Shown here one piece after another: positions 42,121-50,112 of a DNA stretch of 64,000 bases. The notes beneath the pieces are model-generated. The model did no database searches. It saw only the letters and a program-made list of their open reading frames with translations, and had not been told where the DNA came from. The stretch comes from JBBDJG01 sp040880005 (lineage in GTDB: Bacteria; Actinomycetota; Thermoleophilia; Solirubrobacterales; JBBDJG01). A program made the translations under genes and the position numbers. Position 1 is the first letter of the stretch, and the number at the start of each line of letters is the position of its first letter. The stretch lies in assembly GCA_040880005.1 (NCBI GenBank), contig JBBDJG010000012.1, positions 62,001-126,000 on the forward strand, given 5' to 3'.

Positions 42121-44126
42121 GACCGCCGCTCCATGATCGTCGTGCCCTGCTGGTCGATGCGGGCGCTCCAGCCCGGGGGCACGACCGCCGTCGCCTCGGC
42201 CAGCTCCAACACGGCGGGACCCTCGATCGCGCGCCCCGCTTCGGGGTCTCCGCGCACTACGAGCGTGTCGAGCCAGCGATCGCCGAACATGGCGTCCCTG
42301 GACTCGATCGTTGGCGTTCGGCTCGAGCCAACGGCGAGCGTGGGGCGCGGCCGTTCGGATATCGCCGCGACTCGCACGTTCACCAGCTCCAGCTCGGCGG
42401 ACGGGTCGGCATACCCGTAGTGGTCGCTGTGCACGCGGTCGAACGCGTCGTGCAGGGTACGGGGCTCGAAGTCGTCCTGGACCGGCACCGGCAGCTCGAA
42501 GCCCTGGCCCGCGTAACGGAGATCGAATCGTGCCTCGAGCCTCGCCGCCGGGAGGTGCTCGAGCGCCACACCGGACAGCTCTTCCACGGCGGCGACGACG
42601 CGCTCGCGACAGAGGCTTTCGCCCGAGAGCATCACGCTGCGGGCAAAGTCACGGCGACGGTCGGACGCGGCGAGGCCGAGAGCGGAGAGCACCCCGGCCG
42701 AGCGCGGGCAGAGCACGCGCGTTACCTCCAGCTCGTCGGCGATGCGCGTCGCGTGCATCGGACCAGCCCCGCCGAACGCGACCAGGGCATGCCCGCGCGG
42801 ATCGACCCCGCGCTCCACGCTCACGACACGCAGCGCGCGGACCATCTCGAGGTCCGCGACGCGCAGCATGCCGGCCGCGGTCTGCTCGACGTCCAACCCC
42901 AGTCGCCTGCCGAGGCGCGAGACCGCCTCGCGTGCGGCCTCGATGTCGAGGCGAAGGCCGCCGGCCAACTCGGAGTCGGGGCCGAGATAGCCGAGCGCCA
43001 GGTTTGCGTCGGTGACCGTGGGCTCGGTGCCGCCGCGGCCGTAGCAGGCCGGGCCGGGCTCGGCACCGGCGGAGCGCGGCCCGACGCGCAATGCCCCGCC
43101 GGCGTCGTCCCATCCGATGCTGCCACCGCCCGCGCCGACCGTGTGGACGTCGATCATCGGAAGTTGCACCACGCGCGACCCAATGCTTCGTTGTGCGGCC
43201 TGGCGAACCTCACCGCCCTCGATCAGCGCCACGTCGCAGGACGTGCCGCCCATGTCGAAGGAGAGTGCCTGCTCGTCACCTGCCTGGGAGGCCAGAAATG
43301 CGGCCGCGATCGTGCCGGCTGCGGGGCCGGACAGCAATGTCCAGGCGGGATGGCGCGCCGCCAGGCCCGAATCGATCAGACCGCCGTTCGATTGCATGAT
43401 CTCGGGTTCCGGCAGCCCGGCCTCGGTTGCGCGTGCCGCCATCTGCTCCAGGTAGCGGCGCAGCAGTGGGCCGAGGTAGGCGTCGATGACGGTGGTCGAG
43501 GTCCGCTCGTACTCGCGGAAGACGCTGGAGAGATCGCTCGACGTCGAGACGTGCACGTCCGGCAGCGCGCTCGCCAGCTCGGTCGCCAGTAGGCGCTCGT
43601 GCTGCGGGTGGGCATATGCGTGCAGCAGGCTGACGGCGATCGCCTCCACGCCCGCTTTCGCGACCTCGGCGGCGAGCGCCTTTGCCGATTCCGGATCGAG
43701 TGGCTCGAGCACGCCGTCGGGCGAGCAGCGCTCGCGAGCACCGAAGCGCAACTCGGGCGGTACCAGCGGGGTCGGGGGAGCCTCGCAGAGCCTGTATAGC
43801 TGTGGCCTCGCCTGACGGGCGATTTCGACCACGTCCTCGAAGCCTCTCGTGGCCACGAGCGCCGTGCGCGCGCCGCGCTCCTCCAGCAGCGCATTGGTGG
43901 CCACGGTCATGCCGTGCCCGAAATGGGTCACCTCTCCCGCAGCGATCCCGGCGCTGTCGAGGACGAGCTGGACCGCCGCCATCACGCCCTGCGACTGGTC
44001 GGCGGGCGTTGTGGGGACCTTGGACGTGTGCAGAGCGCCGCCGGCCGTCAGCACCGCGTCGGTGAAGGTGCCACCGACGTCGACACCGAGCGACAGCTCG
44101 CCGTCGGCTGGTTGTTCGCGATTCAA
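42117..44126 (-). CDS. hyuA: Hydantoinase A / oxoprolinase family protein
   Basis: 669 residues from a TTG at 44126; no ATG is near. The ASKHA ATPase loops are GVDVGGTFTDAVL at the N-terminus and SFDMGGTSCDVALI around residue 290. It partners with the hyuB product encoded next. It is a separate paralog of the acetone carboxylase beta subunit in the same window, and sequence length (669 against 723) and motif context place it with true hydantoinases. Confidence 0.9.
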   Translation of the reverse strand: MNREQPADGELSLGVDVGGTFTDAVLTAGGALHTSKVPTTPADQSQGVMAAVQLVLDSAGIAAGEVTHFGHGMTVATNALLEERGARTALVATRGFEDVVEIARQARPQLYRLCEAPPTPLVPPELRFGARERCSPDGVLEPLDPESAKALAAEVAKAGVEAIAVSLLHAYAHPQHERLLATELASALPDVHVSTSSDLSSVFREYERTSTTVIDAYLGPLLRRYLEQMAARATEAGLPEPEIMQSNGGLIDSGLAARHPAWTLLSGPAAGTIAAAFLASQAGDEQALSFDMGGTSCDVALIEGGEVRQAAQRSIGSRVVQLPMIDVHTVGAGGGSIGWDDAGGALRVGPRSAGAEPGPACYGRGGTEPTVTDANLALGYLGPDSELAGGLRLDIEAAREAVSRLGRRLGLDVEQTAAGMLRVADLEMVRALRVVSVERGVDPRGHALVAFGGAGPMHATRIADELEVTRVLCPRSAGVLSALGLAASDRRRDFARSVMLSGESLCRERVVAAVEELSGVALEHLPAARLEARFDLRYAGQGFELPVPVQDDFEPRTLHDAFDRVHSDHYGYADPSAELELVNVRVAAISERPRPTLAVGSSRTPTIESRDAMFGDRWLDTLVVRGDPEAGRAIEGPAVLELAEATAVVPPGWSARIDQQGTTIMERRS

Positions 44127-44211
44127 GCTGGCGCGAATCTACCGGACGGATCACGAGCAGCGGCCGGCGCTGTACCGAGATGTGCCATCTCGGTGATGGA
44201 CTGCGGCTGCG

Positions 44212-44655
44212 CTACGCGGCGATCGAGGGCACGGCATCCAGCTCCTCGAGGGTCTCGTTGAGATGCTGGTGGGACGGGCAGTAGTCGTTGCCGGTGAGTG
44301 GCTGTCGAGCACACGGTGTGCTCTTGCGCGTCATCGCCTGGCAGCGACGTGGCGTTCCGTTGGCGTCGTAGATGTAGTCGGGAAGCTGGGAGAAGTAGCG
44401 GTCCGCAAGCTCGAGGTTGCGCTCGATGATCGTGAACACCCGCGCCTGATCGGACATCGAGAAGTAGGCGCGTATGTCGGCGAACAGCGTGCGCGTAGGA
44501 TAGGCGAAGTAGCGACGGTCGGTCATCAAGCGCTCTACCGATGTCTCGCAAGCACGCAACACGCGTAGCTGGTTGCTCTCGGCCTGCACGGTGGACTGCT
44601 CCTGCGAGATGTGCGGTGCAAGCTCTCGGTAGATCGCGCGACTGAACTGGTACAT
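44212..44655 (-). CDS. Protein with a C-terminal zinc motif
   Basis: 147 residues, with GGAGGAG at a 7-base spacing before the ATG. The first 100 residues are helical. The C-terminus has four possible ligands in RRCQAMTRKSTPCARQPLTG and NDYCPSHQH (C-x8-C-x10-C-x2-H), a small zinc finger seen at the ends of some uncharacterised bacterial proteins. A palindrome TGACC-N5-GGTCA lies 37-51 bases upstream and may be its operator. No function assigned. Confidence 0.65.
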   Translation of the reverse strand: MYQFSRAIYRELAPHISQEQSTVQAESNQLRVLRACETSVERLMTDRRYFAYPTRTLFADIRAYFSMSDQARVFTIIERNLELADRYFSQLPDYIYDANGTPRRCQAMTRKSTPCARQPLTGNDYCPSHQHLNETLEELDAVPSIAA

Positions 44656-44691
44656 AACCGTCTCCTCCTGGCTCGAGCGTCTGCCTACCAG

Positions 44692-44706
44692 TGACCCAAT
44701 TGGTCA
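44692..44706. promoter_or_regulatory. Perfect palindrome TGACC-N5-GGTCA
   Basis: Perfect arms with the inner CAATT completing a longer near-palindrome. It lies upstream of the zinc-motif gene at 44655. Its 5-N5-5 shape is the same as the TetR-type sites elsewhere in the window, but no TetR gene is adjacent. Confidence 0.45.
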
Positions 44707-44897
44707 GGTCTCTCGATCGGTGCAAGCCTCGCAGTCGCTGATGAAATGGACGCGTAGCAGCGGTTAAGCGGCCGTTAAGCGAGCTGAATGGGCCCTTTTC
44801 CCAGCCCGAAGGGCTCTGCGGGGCCTGCTCAACCCCCGGCGCCATACAAGCCCAGGAACGCCTCATGTGGTCGCTGGTCAGGTCACCAACGCTTATG

Positions 44898-44922
44898 GTC
44901 GCCGACGTCTATTGTCGGCGAC
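44898..44922. promoter_or_regulatory. 9-bp inverted repeat ahead of the ATPase gene
   Basis: GTCGCCGAC (44898-44906) and GTCGGCGAC (44914-44922) are perfect inverted arms 7 bases apart. The right arm overlaps the candidate -35 (TTGTCG, 44912-44917) of the promoter serving 44947. Confidence 0.55.
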
Positions 44923-44940
44923 ACTTGAAGACGGTATGAT
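44912..44940 (+). promoter_or_regulatory. Promoter TTGTCG-N17-TATGAT for a leaderless gene
   Basis: The -10 box TATGAT (44935-44940) ends 6 bases before the GTG start at 44947, so transcription should begin at or next to the start codon. No ribosome binding site is present. Confidence 0.6.
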
Positions 44941-44946
44941 CCAGCG

Positions 44947-46323
44947 GTGAGGTTCGTCAACAGAGAGCGGGAGCTGGAAGCGCTCGATCGCTGGTGGGCG
45001 CGGCGCGGTAGCAGCCTCGCCGTCCTATGGGGGCGCCGGCGCGTCGGCAAGACCGCGCTGATCCAGCGCTTCGCCGAGCAGCGCAAGACCATCTTTCACA
45101 CCGCCAGCGGGCGTCCGGCCGCAGACGAGCTACGGAGCCTGTCGAGCTCTGCTGCTCCACTGCTTCCAGCTGGAATCCGTGACATCTCCGAGAGACCGCT
45201 CGCCGACTGGGTCGACGCCGTCGAGACTCTCGCCTCGGCGGCCGTCCGGGAGCCGCTTCTGCTCGTCCTGGACGAGTTCCCCGAGCTGGTCGAGGTGTCG
45301 CCCGACCTTCCGAGCGTCTTGAGGGCGGTATGGGAGCGCGTTCGATCGAAGACGAAGCTGAGGATCCTCCTTTGTGGCTCTGCCGTGCGCACGATGGAGG
45401 CGATGCAAGAAGAGCGAGCTCCACTGTACGGGCGACTCGACCTCAGGCTGATGTTGCATCCCTTCCGACCTGATGAAGCGGCGCGAATGCTTTCCGGGTT
45501 GAGTGCGTCCGATCGTGCGCTGGTCTGGGGCTTGGTCGGAGGGATGCCGCTCTACCTGGAGTGGTGGAATCAGCGAAGGAGCGTTCGCCAGAATCTAGCC
45601 ACGCTCGCCTGCACGCCTGGGGGATCTTTGCTCACCGAGGGCGAGCTGGTGCTGGCCACCGAGGGTGAGACGGGTGACCTCGGTCGCCGAATCCTCTATG
45701 CAATTGCGGCGGGGAGGACGAAATTCAACCAGATCGCTGACGCAGTCCGAGCGGATCCCGGACGCGTCCTCGATCGTTTGGTCGCCCTGCGACTCGTGGA
45801 GCGGGTCGTGCCGGTGACGGCGGATTCGCGCAAGACGAGGCGGCGGATCTACCGCATCGCGGACAATTTCCTGAGCTTCTTCCTCGGCGTGCTCGATCGC
45901 TATCGCGCCGAGATCGAGCGGGGCCTCGGCTCGACGATCCTGCCTGTGCTGATGCAGAGCCTCGACGATCACATGGGCCCTATATGGGAAGAGGCCTTTC
46001 GCCTTCACCTGCGGCGGCTGGCCGAGCGGGGGGAGCTAGGTAACGAGGTTGTTGCCATCGGGCCGTTCTGGACGGCTGCGGCCGACCCCTGCGAGATCGA
46101 CGCGGTCGTGCTCTCAGGCAGGCGGCGAGCTGTCACGCTCGTAGGCGAGGCAAAGTGGGGCAGACGGGCTGACGGGGAGCGCGTTCGCCGCAGCCTCGAG
46201 CGAAAGGTGGCTGCGCTTCCTAAGATCGACGAGGACCTTCGTTATGCGGTATGCGCGCGGGAGCAAGTCGACAATCCGCACGAAGTGCTGGCTGTGACCG
46301 CGGCGGAGATATTCCGTCCCTGA
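44947..46323 (+). CDS. Archaeal-type ATPase with DUF234 nuclease-like domain
   Basis: 458 residues from a GTG. The N-terminal P-loop ATPase has Walker A in WGRRRVGKTALIQRF, Walker B in LLLVLDEFPELVE and the sensor in LRILLCGSAVRTM. The middle is a winged helix (KFNQIADAVRADPGRVLDRL). The C-terminal domain (DUF234 type) carries a PD-(D/E)xK-like core: EIDAVVL ... VGEAKWG. Such proteins are common in archaea and thermophiles and are scattered in bacteria, so horizontal transfer is likely; their role is unknown, possibly defence or DNA processing. It stands alone with its own promoter. Confidence 0.88.
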   Translation: MRFVNRERELEALDRWWARRGSSLAVLWGRRRVGKTALIQRFAEQRKTIFHTASGRPAADELRSLSSSAAPLLPAGIRDISERPLADWVDAVETLASAAVREPLLLVLDEFPELVEVSPDLPSVLRAVWERVRSKTKLRILLCGSAVRTMEAMQEERAPLYGRLDLRLMLHPFRPDEAARMLSGLSASDRALVWGLVGGMPLYLEWWNQRRSVRQNLATLACTPGGSLLTEGELVLATEGETGDLGRRILYAIAAGRTKFNQIADAVRADPGRVLDRLVALRLVERVVPVTADSRKTRRRIYRIADNFLSFFLGVLDRYRAEIERGLGSTILPVLMQSLDDHMGPIWEEAFRLHLRRLAERGELGNEVVAIGPFWTAAADPCEIDAVVLSGRRRAVTLVGEAKWGRRADGERVRRSLERKVAALPKIDEDLRYAVCAREQVDNPHEVLAVTAAEIFRP

Positions 46324-46346
46324 CCCGTGGCGTCGGCTGGGCTCCC

Positions 46347-47063
46347 TCAGCCTGCCGGTCCGACCGACCCCAGCCGCCCCTCGCGCGGCAGCCAGAAGCG
46401 CCCTTCGGTGAGCTGCTCGAAGCCGCGCCAGGTGAGGTTCATGAGACAGATTGCCAGCATGTCCCGCTCCTCGCTGGGATGTTCCAGCCACCAGGCGGCG
46501 AGCGCCTCGGCGGCGCCGACGAAGGCTCTCGCCACCGGCTCGAGTGCACGCGCGATCAGCAGATTCTGCGCGGCGGGCATCGTCGCCTGGGCGTGCTCTC
46601 CGATCATCCGGGAGAAGACGGCCGCCACGCTCGCACGAACGCGCTCCACTGCTGCCGCCGGCTCGCCAGCTCCCGAGGCCGCCTCGAGGTAGATCGCCGA
46701 CCACCACTGACGGTGTTGCTGGACGAACGAGAGGTAGCCACAGATTCCCTGCCAGAGCTGCTCGTCGGGGGGCAGGCTGCGGTTGATGTCGTGCTCGAAG
46801 CTCTCCACCATGGGCGAGGCCGTTCGGTCGATGCAGGCGGCCAGCAGCCCCTGCTTGGAGCCGAAGTAGGCGTAGACCATCGGCTTGGTGATCCCCGCTC
46901 CCTTGGCGATCTCGTCCATCGAGGCGCCGTCGTAGCCGCGCTTCGAGAAGACCTCGATCGCCGAGGCGATCATCTGCGCCTCGCGCTCGGGCCGCGGCAC
47001 CTTGCGGCGGGGGGGCTGCGGGGCGCCTCCGGGACCGGGAGGGGAGATTGGCATGATTGTCAT
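46347..47063 (-). CDS. TetR family regulator of cassette 2 (TetR2)
   Basis: 238 residues from the ATG at 47063; ATGs at 47093 and 47054 are in frame. The operator GCTAC-CCCTA-GTAAA ends directly at the 47063 ATG, which is why the longer start is less likely. The helix-turn-helix reads EREAQMIASAIEVFSKRG ... MDEIAKGAGITKPMVYAYFGSKQGLL; the C-terminal part (AFVGAAEALAAWWLEH, FWLP) matches TetR1 closely. It is divergent from the three-gene cassette 2 operon and likely represses it and itself. Confidence 0.9.
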   Translation of the reverse strand: MTIMPISPPGPGGAPQPPRRKVPRPEREAQMIASAIEVFSKRGYDGASMDEIAKGAGITKPMVYAYFGSKQGLLAACIDRTASPMVESFEHDINRSLPPDEQLWQGICGYLSFVQQHRQWWSAIYLEAASGAGEPAAAVERVRASVAAVFSRMIGEHAQATMPAAQNLLIARALEPVARAFVGAAEALAAWWLEHPSEERDMLAICLMNLTWRGFEQLTEGRFWLPREGRLGSVGPAG

Positions 47064-47078
47064 TTTACTAGGGGTAGC
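47064..47078. promoter_or_regulatory. TetR2 operator, copy 1
   Basis: On the minus strand GCTAC-CCCTA-GTAAA, immediately upstream of the regulator's ATG at 47063. A second copy with the same arms is at 47115-47129. Confidence 0.65.
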
Positions 47079-47102
47079 TGCTCGATCCTTCATTAACTTC
47101 CC

Positions 47103-47131
47103 TTGACAGAGCTAGCTACGGCCAGTAACGT
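47103..47131 (+). promoter_or_regulatory. Promoter of the cassette 2 operon with overlapping TetR2 operator
   Basis: TTGACA (47103-47108), 17-base spacer, TAACGT (47126-47131). The palindrome GCTAC-GGCCA-GTAAC (47115-47129) covers the spacer and most of the -10, ideal for repression. Transcription should start near 47138, 43 bases before the GTG at 47181. Confidence 0.75.
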
Positions 47132-47180
47132 GACTCGCGGTAGCATCAATTTGACCAGGATTCGTGAAGAGGGGGAAGCC

Positions 47181-47443
47181 GTGCTCGACCTGAGGATTCG
47201 CACTTTGGGGGCCTTGGCGGGGGGAATCGCTCGCGCAGGGCACTGCATATCGATGCGCGGTTCGAGCAGACCAGCGGCCCAACGCTTCCGAGAGAGCAGA
47301 TGGAGAGGACGAAAGCTGGCCCTCTTGGGAGCGTTGGCCGCCGTTCTTCTGGTCGCGGCGCAGGCCCAGATCGCGCAGGCCGCGACTATCTCCGTGACTA
47401 CGACCAACGACGAGCTGAACTCCGACGGCGACTGCGCGCTGCG
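47181..47443 (+). repeat. 263-bp block repeated at 50143-50405
   Basis: The signal-peptide regions of proteins C and D are the same over 263 bases apart from a short cluster of differences near the start; identity ends abruptly after the CALR codons. Confidence 0.9.
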
Positions 47444-50045
47444 GGAGGCGATCCAGACTGCCAACACCGACATGGGTGTCGAAGGCTGCGTCGTGGGCGC
47501 CGGGGCCGACACAGTCGAACTGGCAAGCGGGACGTACACGCTCACCATCCCCGGGGATGGTGAGGACGCGAACGCCAGCGGGGATCTGGACGTAGCCTCA
47601 GACCTGACGATCGCGGGTGCCGGCGCCGGGTCGTCTACCGTAAACGGCGCCCAACTCGACAGGGTGCTTGACATTGCTGGCGCAGACGCAACGGCCGCGA
47701 TCTCCGCTTTGACGATCCGCGGTGGCATGCGCCCTTTCGTTACCGAGCCGACCCCGGATCGCGAGGGTGCCGGAATCCGCAGCCGTGGAGCCACGCTGTC
47801 ACTCGACGGAGTCACCGTGACCGCCAACTCGGTCGCTGGGGTTGAGGGGGGAAGCATCTACAGCAACGGCGTGTTGACGATCGACGGCAGCACAGTAACC
47901 GGAAACACTGGTATCAGCCTGGGAGGCGCCGGCGTTCACAGTCAGGCATCGGGAGGGGCTGCGACGCTCCACATCAACGACAGTACGGTGGTTGGCAACT
48001 CGCTAGCCGACATAGTGAACACTGGCGATGCCGGCCCAGCGCTCGCGAACGTGGATGACAGCAGCAGCGGGCGCGTCAGCAACCGAGGCCAGCTCGCGGC
48101 ACTTGTCGTCCAGCGGAGCACGGCAACCACCTTCGGTAATGGCGGGAGCGGGTACGTGACGGATAGCGCCATCGGTGGCGAAACGGTTTCCTCGGTGATC
48201 GGCAACGGCGGCACCCTCGAGCTAGACAACACAACGATCGCCAACGGCGTTTACGGCGGCATCGCAAACGGAGGGTTCATGACGCTCGAGGGGAGCACCG
48301 TCAGCGGAAATGCACATCATGGCATACAAAACGACAGTGGCGGTGTACTAACTCTGAACTACAGTACCGTGAGCGGTAATGATGCCGGTGATCTAACGGG
48401 CGGCGGCATTTTGAACTCTGGAGAGGCAACACTCAATCACAGTACTGTTGCAGACAACTTCTCTTCTGGTGTGGCAGGCGGAATCTTCAACCTCGGCACG
48501 CTCACTCTCAACAACAGCACGCTCAGCCGCAACCGTGCAGCGCTCTACGCTGGTGCGATCGAGAGCGCGGGCACCCTCGTCCTGAATGGCGCCACGGTCA
48601 GTGGGAACAGCGCTCCGGCCTCGGCCGGCGTTCTCGTCACCTCGGGGAACGCCTCCTTCACTGGCAGCGCGATCACGGGGAACACCGCAAACGGCGCCGG
48701 CAACGGAGGCGGCATAGCCGTGGTAAATGCGAGCGTAAGCCTCATGAACACCACCGTGAGCGCCAACACGGCGAGCAACGGCAACGGAGGCGGCATCTAC
48801 CAGGCGCAGGGCTCTTTGAGCATCGAGGACAGCACGGTATCCGGCAACGTGGCCCGCGATCCAGGTGGCGCCGGTGTGGACTTCGGCGAAGGCGCCGGCC
48901 TCTGGATCCAAAAGGACGCCACGATGGACGTGCTCGACTCCACGATCTCCGCCAACACCTCCGACACCAACGGCGGCGGCATCTGGAGCGCTGGCACCCT
49001 CGCCCTTGAGGCCAGCACTGTCTCGGCCAACGTGGGAAGGAACGGCGGCGGGCTTCACAACCACGGCGGAACGCTCGACCTCACCAACACGACCGTTACT
49101 GGCAACTCCGCAACCCAAGGCGGAGGCATCCTCGACCACGATGTCGCCGGCGGCCCAAGCGGCGGCACCACCTTGCAAAGCTCCACGATCGCCCAAAACG
49201 CCGCCACCTCTACGGGAGGCGGCCTGAAGAACCTTCAGGCTTCGCCACCCAGCGGCCCCTACGGCAAGATCGCCCTAAAGGACACGATCGTCGCCAACAA
49301 CGAGGTCAACCAGACCCCAAGCGAATGCGCCGGGCCGATCACCTCGGGCATCGAGGGCTTCTCGGGCGCCTACAACCTGATCGAGATGATCGACAGCACA
49401 CCACCACAAGAGTGCACCATCTCGGGCGACACGGCCGGCAATATCACAGGCCAAGACCCAAAGCTCGGCCTGCTCGCAGACAACACCGGCCCCACCAAGA
49501 CCCACATGCTCGCGCTTGGGAGCCCAGCCCTTAACCAGGGAAGCTCGAGCTGCCCGACCCAAGACCAGCGCGGCACCTCGAGGCCCCAAGACTTCGCATG
49601 CGACATCGGAGCGGTGGAGCGCGACCCGCTGGTGGACCTAGACGCAGACCACGACGGCTGCGCCGACGATCGGGAGACCGACACAAATGCAGCCCAAGGC
49701 GGCCTTCGCGACCCATCCAACTTCTGGGACTTCATGGACGTGCCCACGGGCACAGGCTTTGCACGCGATAAGAGGGTCAGCGGCGGAGACATAGCGGCGG
49801 TCGTTGCCCGCTTTGGATCGAACGACTCCAAGCCGGGCCAGTTCAACAAGCAAAGTGACCCGCTCTCGACGCCCAACGCGACGATCCTTCCCTCCGGCGC
49901 TCGCGCCAACTACCACCCCGCCTACGACCGCGGCGGCACGATCGTCGGAGGCGACCGGTGGGACCTAAAGCCCGCCGACGGCTCGATCGCAGGTGGAGAC
50001 ATCTCCGCGACCGTGGCGCAGTTCGGGCACAACTGCGTGGCATGA
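47181..50045 (+). CDS. Large secreted beta-helix protein with dockerin-like module (protein C)
   Basis: 954 residues from the GTG at 47181, preceded by GAGGGGGAAG; an upstream TTG at 47151 is in frame but has no ribosome site. A long basic N-region of about 55 residues precedes the signal core (LALLGALAAVLLVAAQAQIAQA). Next comes the CSLREA-type start (GDCALREAIQTANTD), then about 25 beta-helix coils with phrases such as STVSGNAHHGIQND and TNTTVTGNSATQGGGILDHD. The C-terminal 140 residues are the shared module (DLDADHDGCADDRE, VSGGDIAAVVARFG, NYHPAYDRGG, IAGGDISATVAQFGHNC). Large surface adhesin or matrix protein is the likeliest role. Confidence 0.88.
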   Translation: MLDLRIRTLGALAGGIARAGHCISMRGSSRPAAQRFRESRWRGRKLALLGALAAVLLVAAQAQIAQAATISVTTTNDELNSDGDCALREAIQTANTDMGVEGCVVGAGADTVELASGTYTLTIPGDGEDANASGDLDVASDLTIAGAGAGSSTVNGAQLDRVLDIAGADATAAISALTIRGGMRPFVTEPTPDREGAGIRSRGATLSLDGVTVTANSVAGVEGGSIYSNGVLTIDGSTVTGNTGISLGGAGVHSQASGGAATLHINDSTVVGNSLADIVNTGDAGPALANVDDSSSGRVSNRGQLAALVVQRSTATTFGNGGSGYVTDSAIGGETVSSVIGNGGTLELDNTTIANGVYGGIANGGFMTLEGSTVSGNAHHGIQNDSGGVLTLNYSTVSGNDAGDLTGGGILNSGEATLNHSTVADNFSSGVAGGIFNLGTLTLNNSTLSRNRAALYAGAIESAGTLVLNGATVSGNSAPASAGVLVTSGNASFTGSAITGNTANGAGNGGGIAVVNASVSLMNTTVSANTASNGNGGGIYQAQGSLSIEDSTVSGNVARDPGGAGVDFGEGAGLWIQKDATMDVLDSTISANTSDTNGGGIWSAGTLALEASTVSANVGRNGGGLHNHGGTLDLTNTTVTGNSATQGGGILDHDVAGGPSGGTTLQSSTIAQNAATSTGGGLKNLQASPPSGPYGKIALKDTIVANNEVNQTPSECAGPITSGIEGFSGAYNLIEMIDSTPPQECTISGDTAGNITGQDPKLGLLADNTGPTKTHMLALGSPALNQGSSSCPTQDQRGTSRPQDFACDIGAVERDPLVDLDADHDGCADDRETDTNAAQGGLRDPSNFWDFMDVPTGTGFARDKRVSGGDIAAVVARFGSNDSKPGQFNKQSDPLSTPNATILPSGARANYHPAYDRGGTIVGGDRWDLKPADGSIAGGDISATVAQFGHNCVA
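49602..49819 (+). repeat. 218-bp block nearly identical to 20670-20887, inverted
   Basis: Counterpart of the block in protein B on the other strand 29 kb away; one mismatch by direct reading. The two copies face each other as inverted repeats. Confidence 0.9.
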
Positions 50046-50112
50046 CGAGCAGGGCTAACGACAAGCGGAAGACAAGACCGCCACTCAGCGTGCGGAGGAG
50101 AGGATCATTCCA

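Noticed and set aside
40555..44126. A second acetone carboxylase
   Set aside because: The subunits are shorter, there is no gamma gene, and the motifs fit ordinary hydantoinase/oxoprolinase.
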